From a virus, in the IMG/VR virus record IMGVR_UViG_3300006875_000005, positions 1 to 44,239 of that record: a stretch of 44,239 bases of DNA. The stretch is one strand, 5' to 3'. This document shows positions 8,092 through 16,833 of this stretch, piece by piece (the first letter of the stretch is position 1; every line of letters begins with the position of its first letter). The notes under the pieces were generated by a model. The model ran no database searches. It was not told the DNA's origin and was given only the letters and a program-made list of their open reading frames with translations. A program made the position numbers and the translations under genes.

Positions 8092-9141
8092 ATGGCAGTA
8101 GGTCAGAACGCACTTGTTGGTTTCCCTTCTTATCTCGCGGTCGCACGCGAAACGACCTACGGCACTTACGTCACCGCTACGGCCGGAATCGAGTTTATCT
8201 CGTCTAGCCTTCGGACGATGAAGGAAGCAAAGGTCATTGAGGAAATCACCACGCATCGCGTGTACGCGGATACGATCAGTCTCGGTAAGAAGATCGAAGG
8301 AGATATCGAGATTCATTACGACCCGCGCTCGACTGCGGCCGCTTATTTGCTTCAGAATGCGATGGGCGGTGCGGCCATTACGTCTGCGACCGCCACGGGA
8401 GAGACGGCCGGAGGGAGTGCGTTTACGCATACGTTCACTCTCGGAAACTTCGACGCTACACACGGGTCGCTTTCTATCAATACTCGCAAGGGCGACTCGG
8501 CTTCGGCAAAGATTTTCGAGTTTACCGGACTTCGCGTAAACGAATTCACTCTAAATTCGGAGATCGACGAGGCGGTAAAGGCGACGTTCTCTTTGATCGG
8601 AAAAGACTCGACGATTTCGACAAACGACGTTTCGACGGCTATCGGAAACCTAAATCAGTGGCCACTTAGCTTCGTTAGCGGACGCGTGAGCGTCGAGAGT
8701 TCATTCGGTTCTTTGACCTCGACGTCGTTCTGGCATGTTCAAACGGTTGAGTTGACGATTGCAAACAATCTCAAGGCAGATGCAGATTCTCGACGCATAG
8801 GCTCGGACCTTCTTCAGGTATTGCCGCCCGGAGTGGCCGCGATCACGCTGAATATGACGATGCGGTTCGATACGACGACCGCCTACACGGCGATGATCAA
8901 CAATTCTCAGCTCGCTTGTGAGCTTGAGTTTTTGGGCGACACGCTGTCTGGTTCCGCGATCCGTCGCGGGATTAAAATTCAGATGCCGAAGATCTTCATC
9001 ACTGAGGCGTCGGATCCTGAGATTGGCGGGCCGGACGAGATTCTAAAAACCGAAGTTTCCGCACTCGTGCTTCGCGACTCATCAACCTCGACCGGATATG
9101 CGATTCGGGCGCTCGTGACAAACGATACGTCGAGTTATTGA
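8092..9141 (+). CDS. Major tail tube protein
   Basis: A 349-residue, beta-rich, threonine/serine-rich protein, with VGFPSYLAVARETTYGTYVT near the start, as in many siphophage tube proteins. It sits directly upstream of the G/GT tail chaperone genes, where the tube gene normally lies. It is longer than lambda gpV, so it probably carries an extra beta domain. SD GGAGG stands before ATG 8092. Its many Ser/Thr residues would be possible targets of the upstream Maf-like protein (speculative). Confidence 0.8.
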   Translation: MAVGQNALVGFPSYLAVARETTYGTYVTATAGIEFISSSLRTMKEAKVIEEITTHRVYADTISLGKKIEGDIEIHYDPRSTAAAYLLQNAMGGAAITSATATGETAGGSAFTHTFTLGNFDATHGSLSINTRKGDSASAKIFEFTGLRVNEFTLNSEIDEAVKATFSLIGKDSTISTNDVSTAIGNLNQWPLSFVSGRVSVESSFGSLTSTSFWHVQTVELTIANNLKADADSRRIGSDLLQVLPPGVAAITLNMTMRFDTTTAYTAMINNSQLACELEFLGDTLSGSAIRRGIKIQMPKIFITEASDPEIGGPDEILKTEVSALVLRDSSTSTGYAIRALVTNDTSSY

Positions 9142-9142
9142 T

Positions 9143-9538
9143 ATGTTCGGCTGGTTTAAAAAGAAAAGTCTTAATGCGCACATTCACGCGAAGATGAAGG
9201 TGCGCATTAAGGGCGTAGAGTTCATTATTCGCAAGGTTGATGTCCTAAATTATCTCGAAGGCGCGCGCGTTCTGCGGCAGTCGTATGACACCTACCAAGC
9301 TGGGGGCGCGAAAGATGACGTGCAGCTTTCTCATAAAAAAATTCGTGAACACTTGGCTGACGTGATTATTGCGGGGGTCGTCAGTCCAAAAATCGGCCGA
9401 AAAGAGGGCGAGGGACTCGTTCCGATCTCTGACGTTTTCATCGATATGGAAATGGCAAATGCGTTGTACGATAAAATCGTAGAGTTTTCGTACGGTAAAA
9501 AAAAACTGAAGTCACTCGGCTCTCACGAGAGAAGTTGA
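9143..9538 (+). CDS. Tail assembly chaperone G
   Basis: A 131-residue protein immediately after the tail tube gene. In lambda-like phages the G protein, together with the longer GT product made by a -1 frameshift, coats the tape measure during tail assembly. Near its 3' end is a run of nine A (9497-9505) in the frame AAA-AAA-AAA. The ordinary stop is at 9536-9538. Confidence 0.75.
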   Translation: MFGWFKKKSLNAHIHAKMKVRIKGVEFIIRKVDVLNYLEGARVLRQSYDTYQAGGAKDDVQLSHKKIREHLADVIIAGVVSPKIGRKEGEGLVPISDVFIDMEMANALYDKIVEFSYGKKKLKSLGSHERS

Positions 9539-9711
9539 TTGAACTTGATGTGATTGCGAAGCGTTACGGTGTGCTGCCCTCGAGCTTGCTTCATTCGGAA
9601 AACACCGACTTCCAGTTCGATATGCTTGTGGCGAGTAAGGCGATCGAAGAGGAAATAAAGCAAGCGAAGAGAGCGAATCAAAGGAAGAGTCGCAGACCAG
9701 GCGGTAGGTAA
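9143..9711 (+). CDS. Tail assembly chaperone GT (programmed -1 frameshift product)
   Basis: Joining 9143-9505 to 9505-9711 (re-reading base 9505) gives about 189 residues. The downstream frame, which has no start of its own, reads TEVTRLSREKLIELDVIAK, then RYGVLPSSLLHSENTDFQF, and then an EEEIKQAKRANQRKSRR tail. This RYGVLPSSLL pattern is typical of T-domains of siphophage tail chaperones. The stop TAA (9709-9711) overlaps the tape measure ATG (9711). The slip site A-AAA-AAA is a classic heptamer. Frameshifting itself is inferred. Confidence 0.8.
9497..9505 (+). promoter_or_regulatory. Slippery A9 run for -1 ribosomal frameshift
   Basis: Nine adenines are read as AAA-AAA-AAA in the G frame. 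A -1 slip on the last A-AAA-AAA puts ribosomes into the 207-base T frame. The T frame has no independent start codon at its beginning and codes a recognisable chaperone domain. Confidence 0.8.
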
Positions 9712-11489
9712 TGGCACAGAAGGAAGCTACCCTAATACTTAAAGTAAAGGAGATGGGTTCTTCCGCGCTTGATAAAGTCGGGCTTGGAATCGCTACCATC
9801 GCAAGCGCCGCGGTCGCAGCCGGCGCAGCGATCGTTGGCTTTGCCGGACTCGCGCTTCGAAATTTTCGCGAACAAGAAGAGGCGACTAACCGCTTAAACC
9901 AAGCGATGGTCAACGCCGGCACCTTCACAACCGATCTTAGGGATAAGTATCTAGGTCTGGCGACATCGCTACAGAAGGTTACGACCTTTGGTGACGAGCA
10001 AATCATTTCGGCCACGGCAATTATTCAACAGTTCTCGAAGCAAAAAGAGGTCACCGAGGACGTTCTCAAGGCGACTCTTGATTTCGCTGCGGCCAAGAAG
10101 ATCGACCTGAATACTGCAGCGGAGCTTGTTGGAAAGACGATTGGCACGGGGACGAACGCGCTCGCGCGATACGGCATCGAAATCAACGCCGCCGCATCTT
10201 CGTCAGAGAAAATGACCGCCGTCACAAAGGGCCTTAGCGATACCTTTGGGGGTCAGGCCGAAGCCGCCGCGATGGGCCTCGGCTCAATAGAGCAGTTAAA
10301 GAATCGGCTCTCTGACTTTCTGGAAACAGTTGGTGAGCGTATCGCGCCGACGATAACGGCCATGATTGCAATCCTCGGACGCATGTTTACTGGGTTTGAG
10401 GAGAACAAGCACATTGTGGATGCGTTCGCGTTTGCGATCGACGCTGCGGCGAGAACGATGCTGGTATTGCGGCTGATCGTTGGGACCCTTGTTGAGAAGG
10501 TCCAGAACGACCTGTCTGCGGCATTTAAGGCGGTCAGCCTAGTAATGGATGGCGAATTCAAAAAAGCTGGCGAAGCTTGGGTTGCTGGGCAAAAAGCGAC
10601 CATCGATGACGTAAAGGAAAACTGGCGCACCTTTAACGAAGACATGTCGGCACTGTCTGCGGCGAGAAATCAAGACGAGCAAAACAAAAGGAAAGAGGAC
10701 GAGGAGAATTTTCGCGCTTCACTTGCAAACAAGAGAACGATCTCTCGCGAAGATGCACTCGCTGGGCAGGTCGAGGCGGAGCAGCAGCGTCTCGAGGCTA
10801 TGGCGGTTGAGAACGCGCAGATTGGGGCAAACGAAGAGCAGAAACTTGCGACTAAGATCTCCGCACTCGACAAACAGTTTCAAGCTGAATCAAATAACGC
10901 GGCCAAGCTCAAGCTTCTTAAGGACAAAGAAGGCCTCTTAAACCAACAGCGTGCGGCAAAGGAAGAGGCCTTTGAAAAACAGAAAAACGAAAATATTGTC
11001 CGCGACAGGCAGGCGACACTAAGCACGATTGCGACACTGCAGAATGCAAACAACCGAACTCTGGCGGCCATTGGTAAGGCTGCGGGCATCACCCAGATCG
11101 CAATTGAAACTCCTGTTGCCATCGCTCGGGCCCTGTCTGCGTTTCCTCCGCCATTCAACTTTATTGCGGCCGGTCTCGTGGGGACCGCGATGGCGGCGCA
11201 GGCTGCAAGAATTGCGGGCGTGCCTCTGGCTGAGGGCGGTATCGTGCGCGCAACGAACGGCGGTGTGCCCGCAATCATTGGTGAGGGTGGGCGTGATGAG
11301 GCGGTGATTCCGCTTGACGATCCTGACGCGCGCTCTCGGCTTGGCGGCGGAGGCGTTACCATTATTGTAAACGGGGGACTTCTTGGCGATCAGTCATCGG
11401 CGCGAGAGTTTGCCGTCGCAGTCGACCGCGAGCTTCTGAGGCTGCGTCAGAACAATGAAAGTCTTGCCTTTGACGAGGGGTTGGTCTGA
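9711..11489 (+). CDS. Tape measure protein
   Basis: A 592-residue protein with hydrophobic stretches near residues 20-50, long helical segments, a lysine/glutamate coiled coil around 310-440, and a hydrophobic region at 475-500. It ends in the usual tape-measure pattern (LAEGGIVRATNGGVPAIIGE, then EAVIPLD). Family members set tail length. At about 1.5 angstrom per residue this predicts a tail near 90 nm, short for a siphophage. ATG overlaps the GT stop. Confidence 0.9.
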   Translation: MAQKEATLILKVKEMGSSALDKVGLGIATIASAAVAAGAAIVGFAGLALRNFREQEEATNRLNQAMVNAGTFTTDLRDKYLGLATSLQKVTTFGDEQIISATAIIQQFSKQKEVTEDVLKATLDFAAAKKIDLNTAAELVGKTIGTGTNALARYGIEINAAASSSEKMTAVTKGLSDTFGGQAEAAAMGLGSIEQLKNRLSDFLETVGERIAPTITAMIAILGRMFTGFEENKHIVDAFAFAIDAAARTMLVLRLIVGTLVEKVQNDLSAAFKAVSLVMDGEFKKAGEAWVAGQKATIDDVKENWRTFNEDMSALSAARNQDEQNKRKEDEENFRASLANKRTISREDALAGQVEAEQQRLEAMAVENAQIGANEEQKLATKISALDKQFQAESNNAAKLKLLKDKEGLLNQQRAAKEEAFEKQKNENIVRDRQATLSTIATLQNANNRTLAAIGKAAGITQIAIETPVAIARALSAFPPPFNFIAAGLVGTAMAAQAARIAGVPLAEGGIVRATNGGVPAIIGEGGRDEAVIPLDDPDARSRLGGGGVTIIVNGGLLGDQSSAREFAVAVDRELLRLRQNNESLAFDEGLV

Positions 11490-12283
11490 TGGCTGCGAAT
11501 AGCGTAATGGAGTTTCTCGAGCGAAACTACTGCCAGACCACAACTCAATTCGTCGTTAACTCGAATACGGATACAGTTTCGAATATCCTTAACCCAGACC
11601 GATCGATTCAGTTTTATTCGGATGGTTTTGCAAATGATTCGACGACCGTCACGATGCGGATCAACTTTGATGCGACCGTTTCGGTGAGCCGCATTGCGCT
11701 GCTCGAGACGAACCTGAAGTCTTTTACAATCTTTTACAACGGTGCGACCGCAAACACGTTCTCTCTGACAACGACCGGCTCTACGGTTACGAGCAATTTC
11801 TCTTCAAACTCGGAGACCTCTCTTTATCTGCGCGCCGCCGCCGTGAACTGTACCAGCGTATCAATCGACATGAAATCGACTCAGGTCGCTAACTCTGAAA
11901 AGGCGATTGGTCATCTGATCATCAGCGATACGCTTTTAACTTTCGCGAGGAATCCGAACTCGAACAATTACTCGCCTAAGGTAGATCCGGAACAGGTTGT
12001 CCATCAAATGTCGGACGGCGGCGTCAGGATTCACACGGTCCAGAGAAAGTTCTCGGCCGAGATAAAACTTCGATATATCTCTACGGCCTTTCGAAACTCC
12101 CTTAAGGATATATATCTTCGGCGCACGCCGTTCGTGTTTTGTCCTTTCGGCACCACCACGGGATGGGATGAGTTCGTGTTCGAATGCGTCTGGCCGGGAA
12201 ATTTCGACTTCTATACGTACTCAGAAGATGCCGCCAACTCTGGATTCTCTGGCACGATTGCTCTGCGGGAAACGACGACATGA
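11489..12283 (+). CDS. Minor tail / distal tail protein
   Basis: A 264-residue, beta-rich protein directly after the tape measure, where the distal tail (Dit-like) protein is expected. Sequence shows many Ser/Thr-rich strands and a final SGTIALRETTT. No catalytic motif. It begins with A of the tape measure stop (TGATG) and overlaps the next gene by four bases. Assignment by order. Confidence 0.65.
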   Translation: MAANSVMEFLERNYCQTTTQFVVNSNTDTVSNILNPDRSIQFYSDGFANDSTTVTMRINFDATVSVSRIALLETNLKSFTIFYNGATANTFSLTTTGSTVTSNFSSNSETSLYLRAAAVNCTSVSIDMKSTQVANSEKAIGHLIISDTLLTFARNPNSNNYSPKVDPEQVVHQMSDGGVRIHTVQRKFSAEIKLRYISTAFRNSLKDIYLRRTPFVFCPFGTTTGWDEFVFECVWPGNFDFYTYSEDAANSGFSGTIALRETTT

Positions 12284-13677
12284 GTCTTCTGGGTGAGATT
12301 CGGAATCCACACTCGAAGGTCTTTAGGCGATGTCTGATTAAGCGCCGAGAATCCGACACGGGCCTTTTCGAGTCAGCGTGGCTTGATATATCTGACGACG
12401 TGAAAAAATGGGGTTCGTATAAGGTCGCGATTGATTCCCAGTACCCGAATCGGTTTTCGTTCTCTAACGCAACTCTCGTTTTCGCTAACGATGAAGGCAG
12501 GTATAACCCCGAGACCGAAGAGCCAAGCCTCTGGTATGGATACCTCTCGCAGCAGCGGACGCTTGTACGAATTGAGGCGGGCTTCGTTTCAGAAACTTTA
12601 TCTGCATCCGGTATCTGGGACCGAGATGAGGTTCCAAACGAAACGCAGTGGGACGTTGACGACTGGGACGAGGACAGTTCGGAATGGGATACAGATGGTG
12701 CCCTGTTTACCGGAATAATTTCGGGAGATATCAGCCTATCAAATAAGAACGAAGTCTCATTTACGGTTAAACCGCTCACACAGGTATTTCTCGACTATGC
12801 CGCCCGAAACCTTACTGGGTGGACTTCGACCGGCATGACAGCAAGTCAGTTTATCACGATGCTTCGCGATCAAACCGATTCTTTAGGAAACTATGTCTTT
12901 CGACCGTTCTTTGGCAACACTACGACGGGTTGGGACATAAGCACAACGTCGAACGTTTTCACCACACTGAACACCTCTACGGCGGTCGGAATCATTGACT
13001 CGAACGTTTGGGACGTGATTCAGAAGCTTGCAGAGGCGGAGAATTTTGTCCCATACGTTACCAGGAACGGAACGTTTAAGTTTGTTTCTCGAGAAGAGAA
13101 CTCGGATCAAATCGCGTTCCAGTTCCATGGAAGTGGAAGCTTTGACACTACTTACGGAACGACGATCAAATCCATTGATCGCTTTGGGAAGAGGTTAACA
13201 AAGTATTACTCGAGGGTCGAGGTCAAGTGGCGCGAGGAGGATACCTCGACGTCGTACGAAGTAGCTCAGTCCGCGCTCGAAGTATCGCCTCAGAATAATC
13301 CATGGAACCTTGGCGAAAGAACTCTTAAGGTCGAGAATATCTACATTCCGACCGCAACCGTTGCGGCGACGATCGCTTTAGATCTCTTTAATGAGTATTC
13401 TTCGTTGAAGAACGAGATTCTGTTTTCAACAAGCTTTATTCCGACGCTCGAGATTCTCGACCGAGTTAGTATTTCATATGATTCGCCGGCGACAAGCCGT
13501 AACACGCTTTGGGATCAGAACGACTGGGCCGCCGACACCACGTCAACGTCGACAGATCTTTTCTGGGAACTGCCAACGGGCGACGCAATTTCGTTGTTGG
13601 ACGCAGAATTTAAGTTTCTATCGATTGATGTGAATCTCGATAGACTGGAAACAAAATTTGAGGCGAGGGAAATTTAG
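12280..13677 (+). CDS. Tail tip / baseplate hub-like protein
   Basis: A 465-residue protein starting at ATG 12280 (ATGA overlap); the upstream extension of the open frame is not used. It has tryptophan/aspartate-rich repeats (WDVDDWDEDSSEWDTDG near 125-141; another WDQNDWAAD near 410). The hub-like core contains LTQVFLDYAARNLTGW. It lies between the distal tail protein and the fibres, the usual place for the tail tip (Tal-like) protein. No peptidase motif seen. Confidence 0.65.
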   Translation: MSLLGEIRNPHSKVFRRCLIKRRESDTGLFESAWLDISDDVKKWGSYKVAIDSQYPNRFSFSNATLVFANDEGRYNPETEEPSLWYGYLSQQRTLVRIEAGFVSETLSASGIWDRDEVPNETQWDVDDWDEDSSEWDTDGALFTGIISGDISLSNKNEVSFTVKPLTQVFLDYAARNLTGWTSTGMTASQFITMLRDQTDSLGNYVFRPFFGNTTTGWDISTTSNVFTTLNTSTAVGIIDSNVWDVIQKLAEAENFVPYVTRNGTFKFVSREENSDQIAFQFHGSGSFDTTYGTTIKSIDRFGKRLTKYYSRVEVKWREEDTSTSYEVAQSALEVSPQNNPWNLGERTLKVENIYIPTATVAATIALDLFNEYSSLKNEILFSTSFIPTLEILDRVSISYDSPATSRNTLWDQNDWAADTTSTSTDLFWELPTGDAISLLDAEFKFLSIDVNLDRLETKFEAREI

Positions 13678-14592
13678 ATGCCGAATGTAGCGACGATTAC
13701 CTCGAGCGACTTCACTTCGTTTCAACCGAGTACCAAGATTAAGAGCGCCGAAGTTAACTCAAACTTTGGAGTCTTTCGGGGACATCTTCTTCCGGTCGAC
13801 CCCACGATTTCGTCTGCCACGAATCTTAGCTATGATCTGGGCGCGACTGATCGCCGTTGGCGCTTTAGTTACTCCTCGCCCGTCATCAACTTGGCGGAAA
13901 CTACGGGATCAATGTCGATCCAATCGCATACTGATATTGCTCGCATCAGTGCTAGCGGAGGGACAGCAACCGCGACACTCCCGTCACTCTCGAGCCTTCC
14001 TATAGGACGACTGATAAACATCGAGAAGACCGACACGAGTTCTAGCGATGTTTTGATTTCTGGCAACGGGTCTAATATCGATGGAACAACGACTGCGTAT
14101 TTGCGGACTCTTAACGAGTCAGTAGCGATTGTTCGCGCGTCATCCGAATTCCGAATTGTGCGCCGTAATATTCCTTCGAAATGGGTTACCTTCACTCCCA
14201 CGGGCACTTGGTCGACGAATACAACCTACGTTGGTCGATGGCGCAGGGTTGGCGACTCGATGGAAATTCAAACTCAGATTCAGCTTAGCGGCGCGCCAAC
14301 GTCTACGGGCCTGATTGTCAACTTGCCGTCGGGCTACACGATTGATACCACGAAACTTGTCTCGGCAAGTGGAGCCAAGTCACTTGGATATGGAAAAATT
14401 CTTGATTCTGGCTCGTACAATGGTGTTGCGGCAGCCTATTATAATAACACAACCTCGGTCGAGGTTCGGTCTCTTAGTACAGCGGTAGCCTACAGTATGG
14501 TCGCGGTAACTCAGTCGGTACCATTCACGTTCGCGAACAATGATAATATTGATTTAACCTACGTCGTGCCGATCGTCGGATGGGGGGGCTAA
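13678..14592 (+). CDS. Tail fibre protein 1
   Basis: A 304-residue protein. The first 65 residues (KIKSAEVNSNFGVFRGHLLP, then NLSYDLGATDRRWR) are a paralogue of the start of the fibre at 14961-15830, so they are probably the virion-binding domain. The rest is serine/threonine/glycine-rich beta structure ending VVPIVGWGG, as in receptor-binding fibres. The start is one base after the previous stop. Confidence 0.75.
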   Translation: MPNVATITSSDFTSFQPSTKIKSAEVNSNFGVFRGHLLPVDPTISSATNLSYDLGATDRRWRFSYSSPVINLAETTGSMSIQSHTDIARISASGGTATATLPSLSSLPIGRLINIEKTDTSSSDVLISGNGSNIDGTTTAYLRTLNESVAIVRASSEFRIVRRNIPSKWVTFTPTGTWSTNTTYVGRWRRVGDSMEIQTQIQLSGAPTSTGLIVNLPSGYTIDTTKLVSASGAKSLGYGKILDSGSYNGVAAAYYNNTTSVEVRSLSTAVAYSMVAVTQSVPFTFANNDNIDLTYVVPIVGWGG

Positions 14593-14593
14593 G

Positions 14594-14953
14594 GTGCTCT
14601 ACTTGATAAAGACCGAATCAGGCAAACTTGTAAATCGTTGGTCAATTGATCCCGAAAAGGACTTTGCTGGCCTGACAGTAATCGGGCCTGCTCTTAAAGA
14701 CGAATCCGGTCAGATAGAGAACGGCGACTGGATCGATCTGGTCGGCGGGGTTCCAGCTGTGAATCTCCAGAGGAAAAATGAGATTATTGCTGCATGGAAC
14801 GCGGCTGCCGATGCGGACAAGCGCAACGACCAGGAGGCCCGCGAGGCGCTTCAAAAACTTAGGGATCTAGACCCCGACACGTTAACGGACATCGGCGGCA
14901 TAAGAAGATACTTGAAAGACCTAAGACGTATTTTGATCAGACTTCGCGTGTGA
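14594..14953 (+). CDS. Small protein between the two fibres
   Basis: A 119-residue protein starting at GTG 14594. The N-terminal half is beta-like (LYLIKTESGKLVNRWSID); the C-terminal half is an alanine-rich helix ending in RRYLKDLRRILIRLRV. This layout resembles tail fibre assembly proteins, but I do not recognise a family. Position between two paralogous fibres suggests a fibre chaperone or attachment protein. Confidence 0.6.
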   Translation: MLYLIKTESGKLVNRWSIDPEKDFAGLTVIGPALKDESGQIENGDWIDLVGGVPAVNLQRKNEIIAAWNAAADADKRNDQEAREALQKLRDLDPDTLTDIGGIRRYLKDLRRILIRLRV

Positions 14954-14960
14954 GGAAATT

Positions 14961-15830
14961 ATGCCAACAACGATCACCGCTTATAATACCTTCACTGCAA
15001 ATACAAAGGCGCGAGCTAGCCAAGTTAATGCGAACTTCGACAACCACCGAGGTACGCTTGTCCCAATTAATTCGAATACTGCGACGGCTTCGAACCTTAC
15101 TCATGATTTAGGCTCGACCGAGCATCGCTGGCGAAACGGTTACGTGAGCGAGATGTACCTTGGCCAGACGACGTCGGGCTATCGGATCTACGACGACGCA
15201 ACGGCAAGTGGTTCGCTGACGTTTGAAAAACTCACCTCGTCGCCTACCGCAGGGGCGATTATCTTTCGGCTTGGCGGGACGACGTCTGCGCGAGTCCTTC
15301 CGACAGGTTTCGACGGGGAAACGGTTGCGCCCGGAACGCTTCCGTACACGGCCCATCCAACGCGTGCTGCGACGACAACCGCTGCTACAGGAGGCATTGC
15401 GATTAGCCCTACCATTAGTGCGATTGGTATTGTCACTACAGCAGCATACGCGCTTCCAAGTTCTACGATCACAATATCGTGCACGGGTCAGCGTCCTCTT
15501 TGGATCGGGTTTATCCCAGCAGGAATACCGTCAACTTTCCGCGGGGCTGCGAATACCACGTCAGCGCTGCAGGTTGGCGTGTTGGTTGAGATAGTACAAA
15601 ACGGCACATCTACGGCGGCTGTACAAACGAGGGTCCAGTTTGTTCCGTTGAACCTCACGACAACGGCAGTGAATAGTGGAGCGAATCAGATCGACATGCC
15701 GGCAAGCGCGGTCAATGGAATAATCTTCCCGAGCGCAGGAAACCATACCTTCTATGGTACAATTCGACAGGGTTTTACTGGAGCATCGGCCAACGCCTTC
15801 ACTATGCGCCTTTGTGCGTACGAGCTTTGA
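14961..15830 (+). CDS. Tail fibre protein 2
   Basis: A 289-residue protein whose N-terminus (KARASQVNANFDNHRGTLVP, then NLTHDLGSTEHRWR) aligns with that of fibre 1. The remainder is a different beta-rich, Thr/Ser/Ala-rich domain. Two fibres with a common anchor and unlike tips suggest two host-recognition specificities or a duplication with domain swapping. It is the last gene of the structural operon; the next promoter-like palindrome is at 15844. Confidence 0.75.
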   Translation: MPTTITAYNTFTANTKARASQVNANFDNHRGTLVPINSNTATASNLTHDLGSTEHRWRNGYVSEMYLGQTTSGYRIYDDATASGSLTFEKLTSSPTAGAIIFRLGGTTSARVLPTGFDGETVAPGTLPYTAHPTRAATTTAATGGIAISPTISAIGIVTTAAYALPSSTITISCTGQRPLWIGFIPAGIPSTFRGAANTTSALQVGVLVEIVQNGTSTAAVQTRVQFVPLNLTTTAVNSGANQIDMPASAVNGIIFPSAGNHTFYGTIRQGFTGASANAFTMRLCAYEL

Positions 15831-15843
15831 TTGCCATGGCTTA

Positions 15844-15855
15844 AAATTATAATTT
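15844..15855. promoter_or_regulatory. AT palindrome, copy 1 (AAATTATAATTT)
   Basis: Exact 12-base palindrome containing TATAAT (15848-15853), in the gap between fibre 2 and the radical SAM gene, 33 bases before its ATG. The same element lies before the lysis genes, the second glycan cassette and the terminases. No clear TTGACA-like -35 box is present 17 bases upstream. Confidence 0.65.
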
Positions 15856-15888
15856 GCGATTTAAGTTTTCGCCGAATCTAATCCGGAT

Positions 15889-16833
15889 ATGTCGCTCGCA
15901 TATTCGATCTATCGAGCCAAATACCGATTCGGTCGGTACTTGCCGCTTAGAAAGCCCGTAGATGTCTCCCTTGAGCTCGCCGCTGCCTGTAATCAGCGCT
16001 GCGGTTATTGCTATTGGGCAGAGCCGGACAAGGTCCCGTTTAAACGCGGCATGATGGCGCGTGACACAGCTTTCGAGATCATCAAGCAATGTTCTGATCT
16101 CGGCGTGCCTAGTCTAAAGTTTAACTGGAGGGGCGAGTCGACTCTTAACCCGCACTTTCTTGAGATCACCGCTTATGCGAAAAGCCTGGCGAGCGGTTCG
16201 ACATTTATTGATCGCCTGACGAACTCCAATTTTAAGTTTCCGAGTCATCGTGAGGATATTTTTGAAGGGCTCTGCAACCAAACGAAGGTGAAGGTTTCTT
16301 TCGATTCGTTTATCAAAGATGTTTTCGAAACACAGCGGGCGGGCGCGCGGTACCATCAAGCGCTTACGAATATTGATCTTTTTTATCATCACCCGAGGCG
16401 CAAAGATACCGAGCTCGTGATACAGGCGGTCCGAACCGCGCGGAACCTTGAAGAGGACATTGAGGGCGAGGTAAAGAAGCGCTGGCCATCGGCGACGGTC
16501 AGTATTCGCAATGTGGTCGAGGGAAGGCGTAGCGAGTCGATCTCGGATATCGCGGTTCTCGAGCGCCCGAAAGAGCGGCAATCCTGTCTGCAGGCGCACG
16601 TGCGACTGATTTTCTCTCATGATGGCAACGCATCTCCTTGCTGTCCTTCGATCTCCGATCAGCTTTATCTGGGAAACATCAAGGACAGTTCGGTAAAAGA
16701 GATTTTTAACTCGGCAATGGCCCGAGAGCTTCGGAAAGATCTTAAGTCGGGCGTGGCGTTTAAACTAGACCCGTGCAAAACCTGCTCGTCGTTCGAATCA
16801 TACAAGGGCTTTCGCCCGTCGTGGAACTCATGA
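15889..16833 (+). CDS. Radical SAM/SPASM-like protein
   Basis: A 314-residue protein with the radical SAM CxxxCxxC motif at C34/C38/C41 (ACNQRCGYCYW). A C-terminal cysteine group (ASPCCPS, then DPCKTC) resembles a SPASM domain that binds extra Fe-S clusters. Such enzymes use S-adenosylmethionine to start radical chemistry on sugars, peptides or cofactors; the substrate here is not evident. First gene of a five-gene cassette with overlapping ends (ATGA with the next gene). The ATG lacks a good SD (only CCGGA). No host metabolic neighbour is present. Confidence 0.85.
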   Translation: MSLAYSIYRAKYRFGRYLPLRKPVDVSLELAAACNQRCGYCYWAEPDKVPFKRGMMARDTAFEIIKQCSDLGVPSLKFNWRGESTLNPHFLEITAYAKSLASGSTFIDRLTNSNFKFPSHREDIFEGLCNQTKVKVSFDSFIKDVFETQRAGARYHQALTNIDLFYHHPRRKDTELVIQAVRTARNLEEDIEGEVKKRWPSATVSIRNVVEGRRSESISDIAVLERPKERQSCLQAHVRLIFSHDGNASPCCPSISDQLYLGNIKDSSVKEIFNSAMARELRKDLKSGVAFKLDPCKTCSSFESYKGFRPSWNS

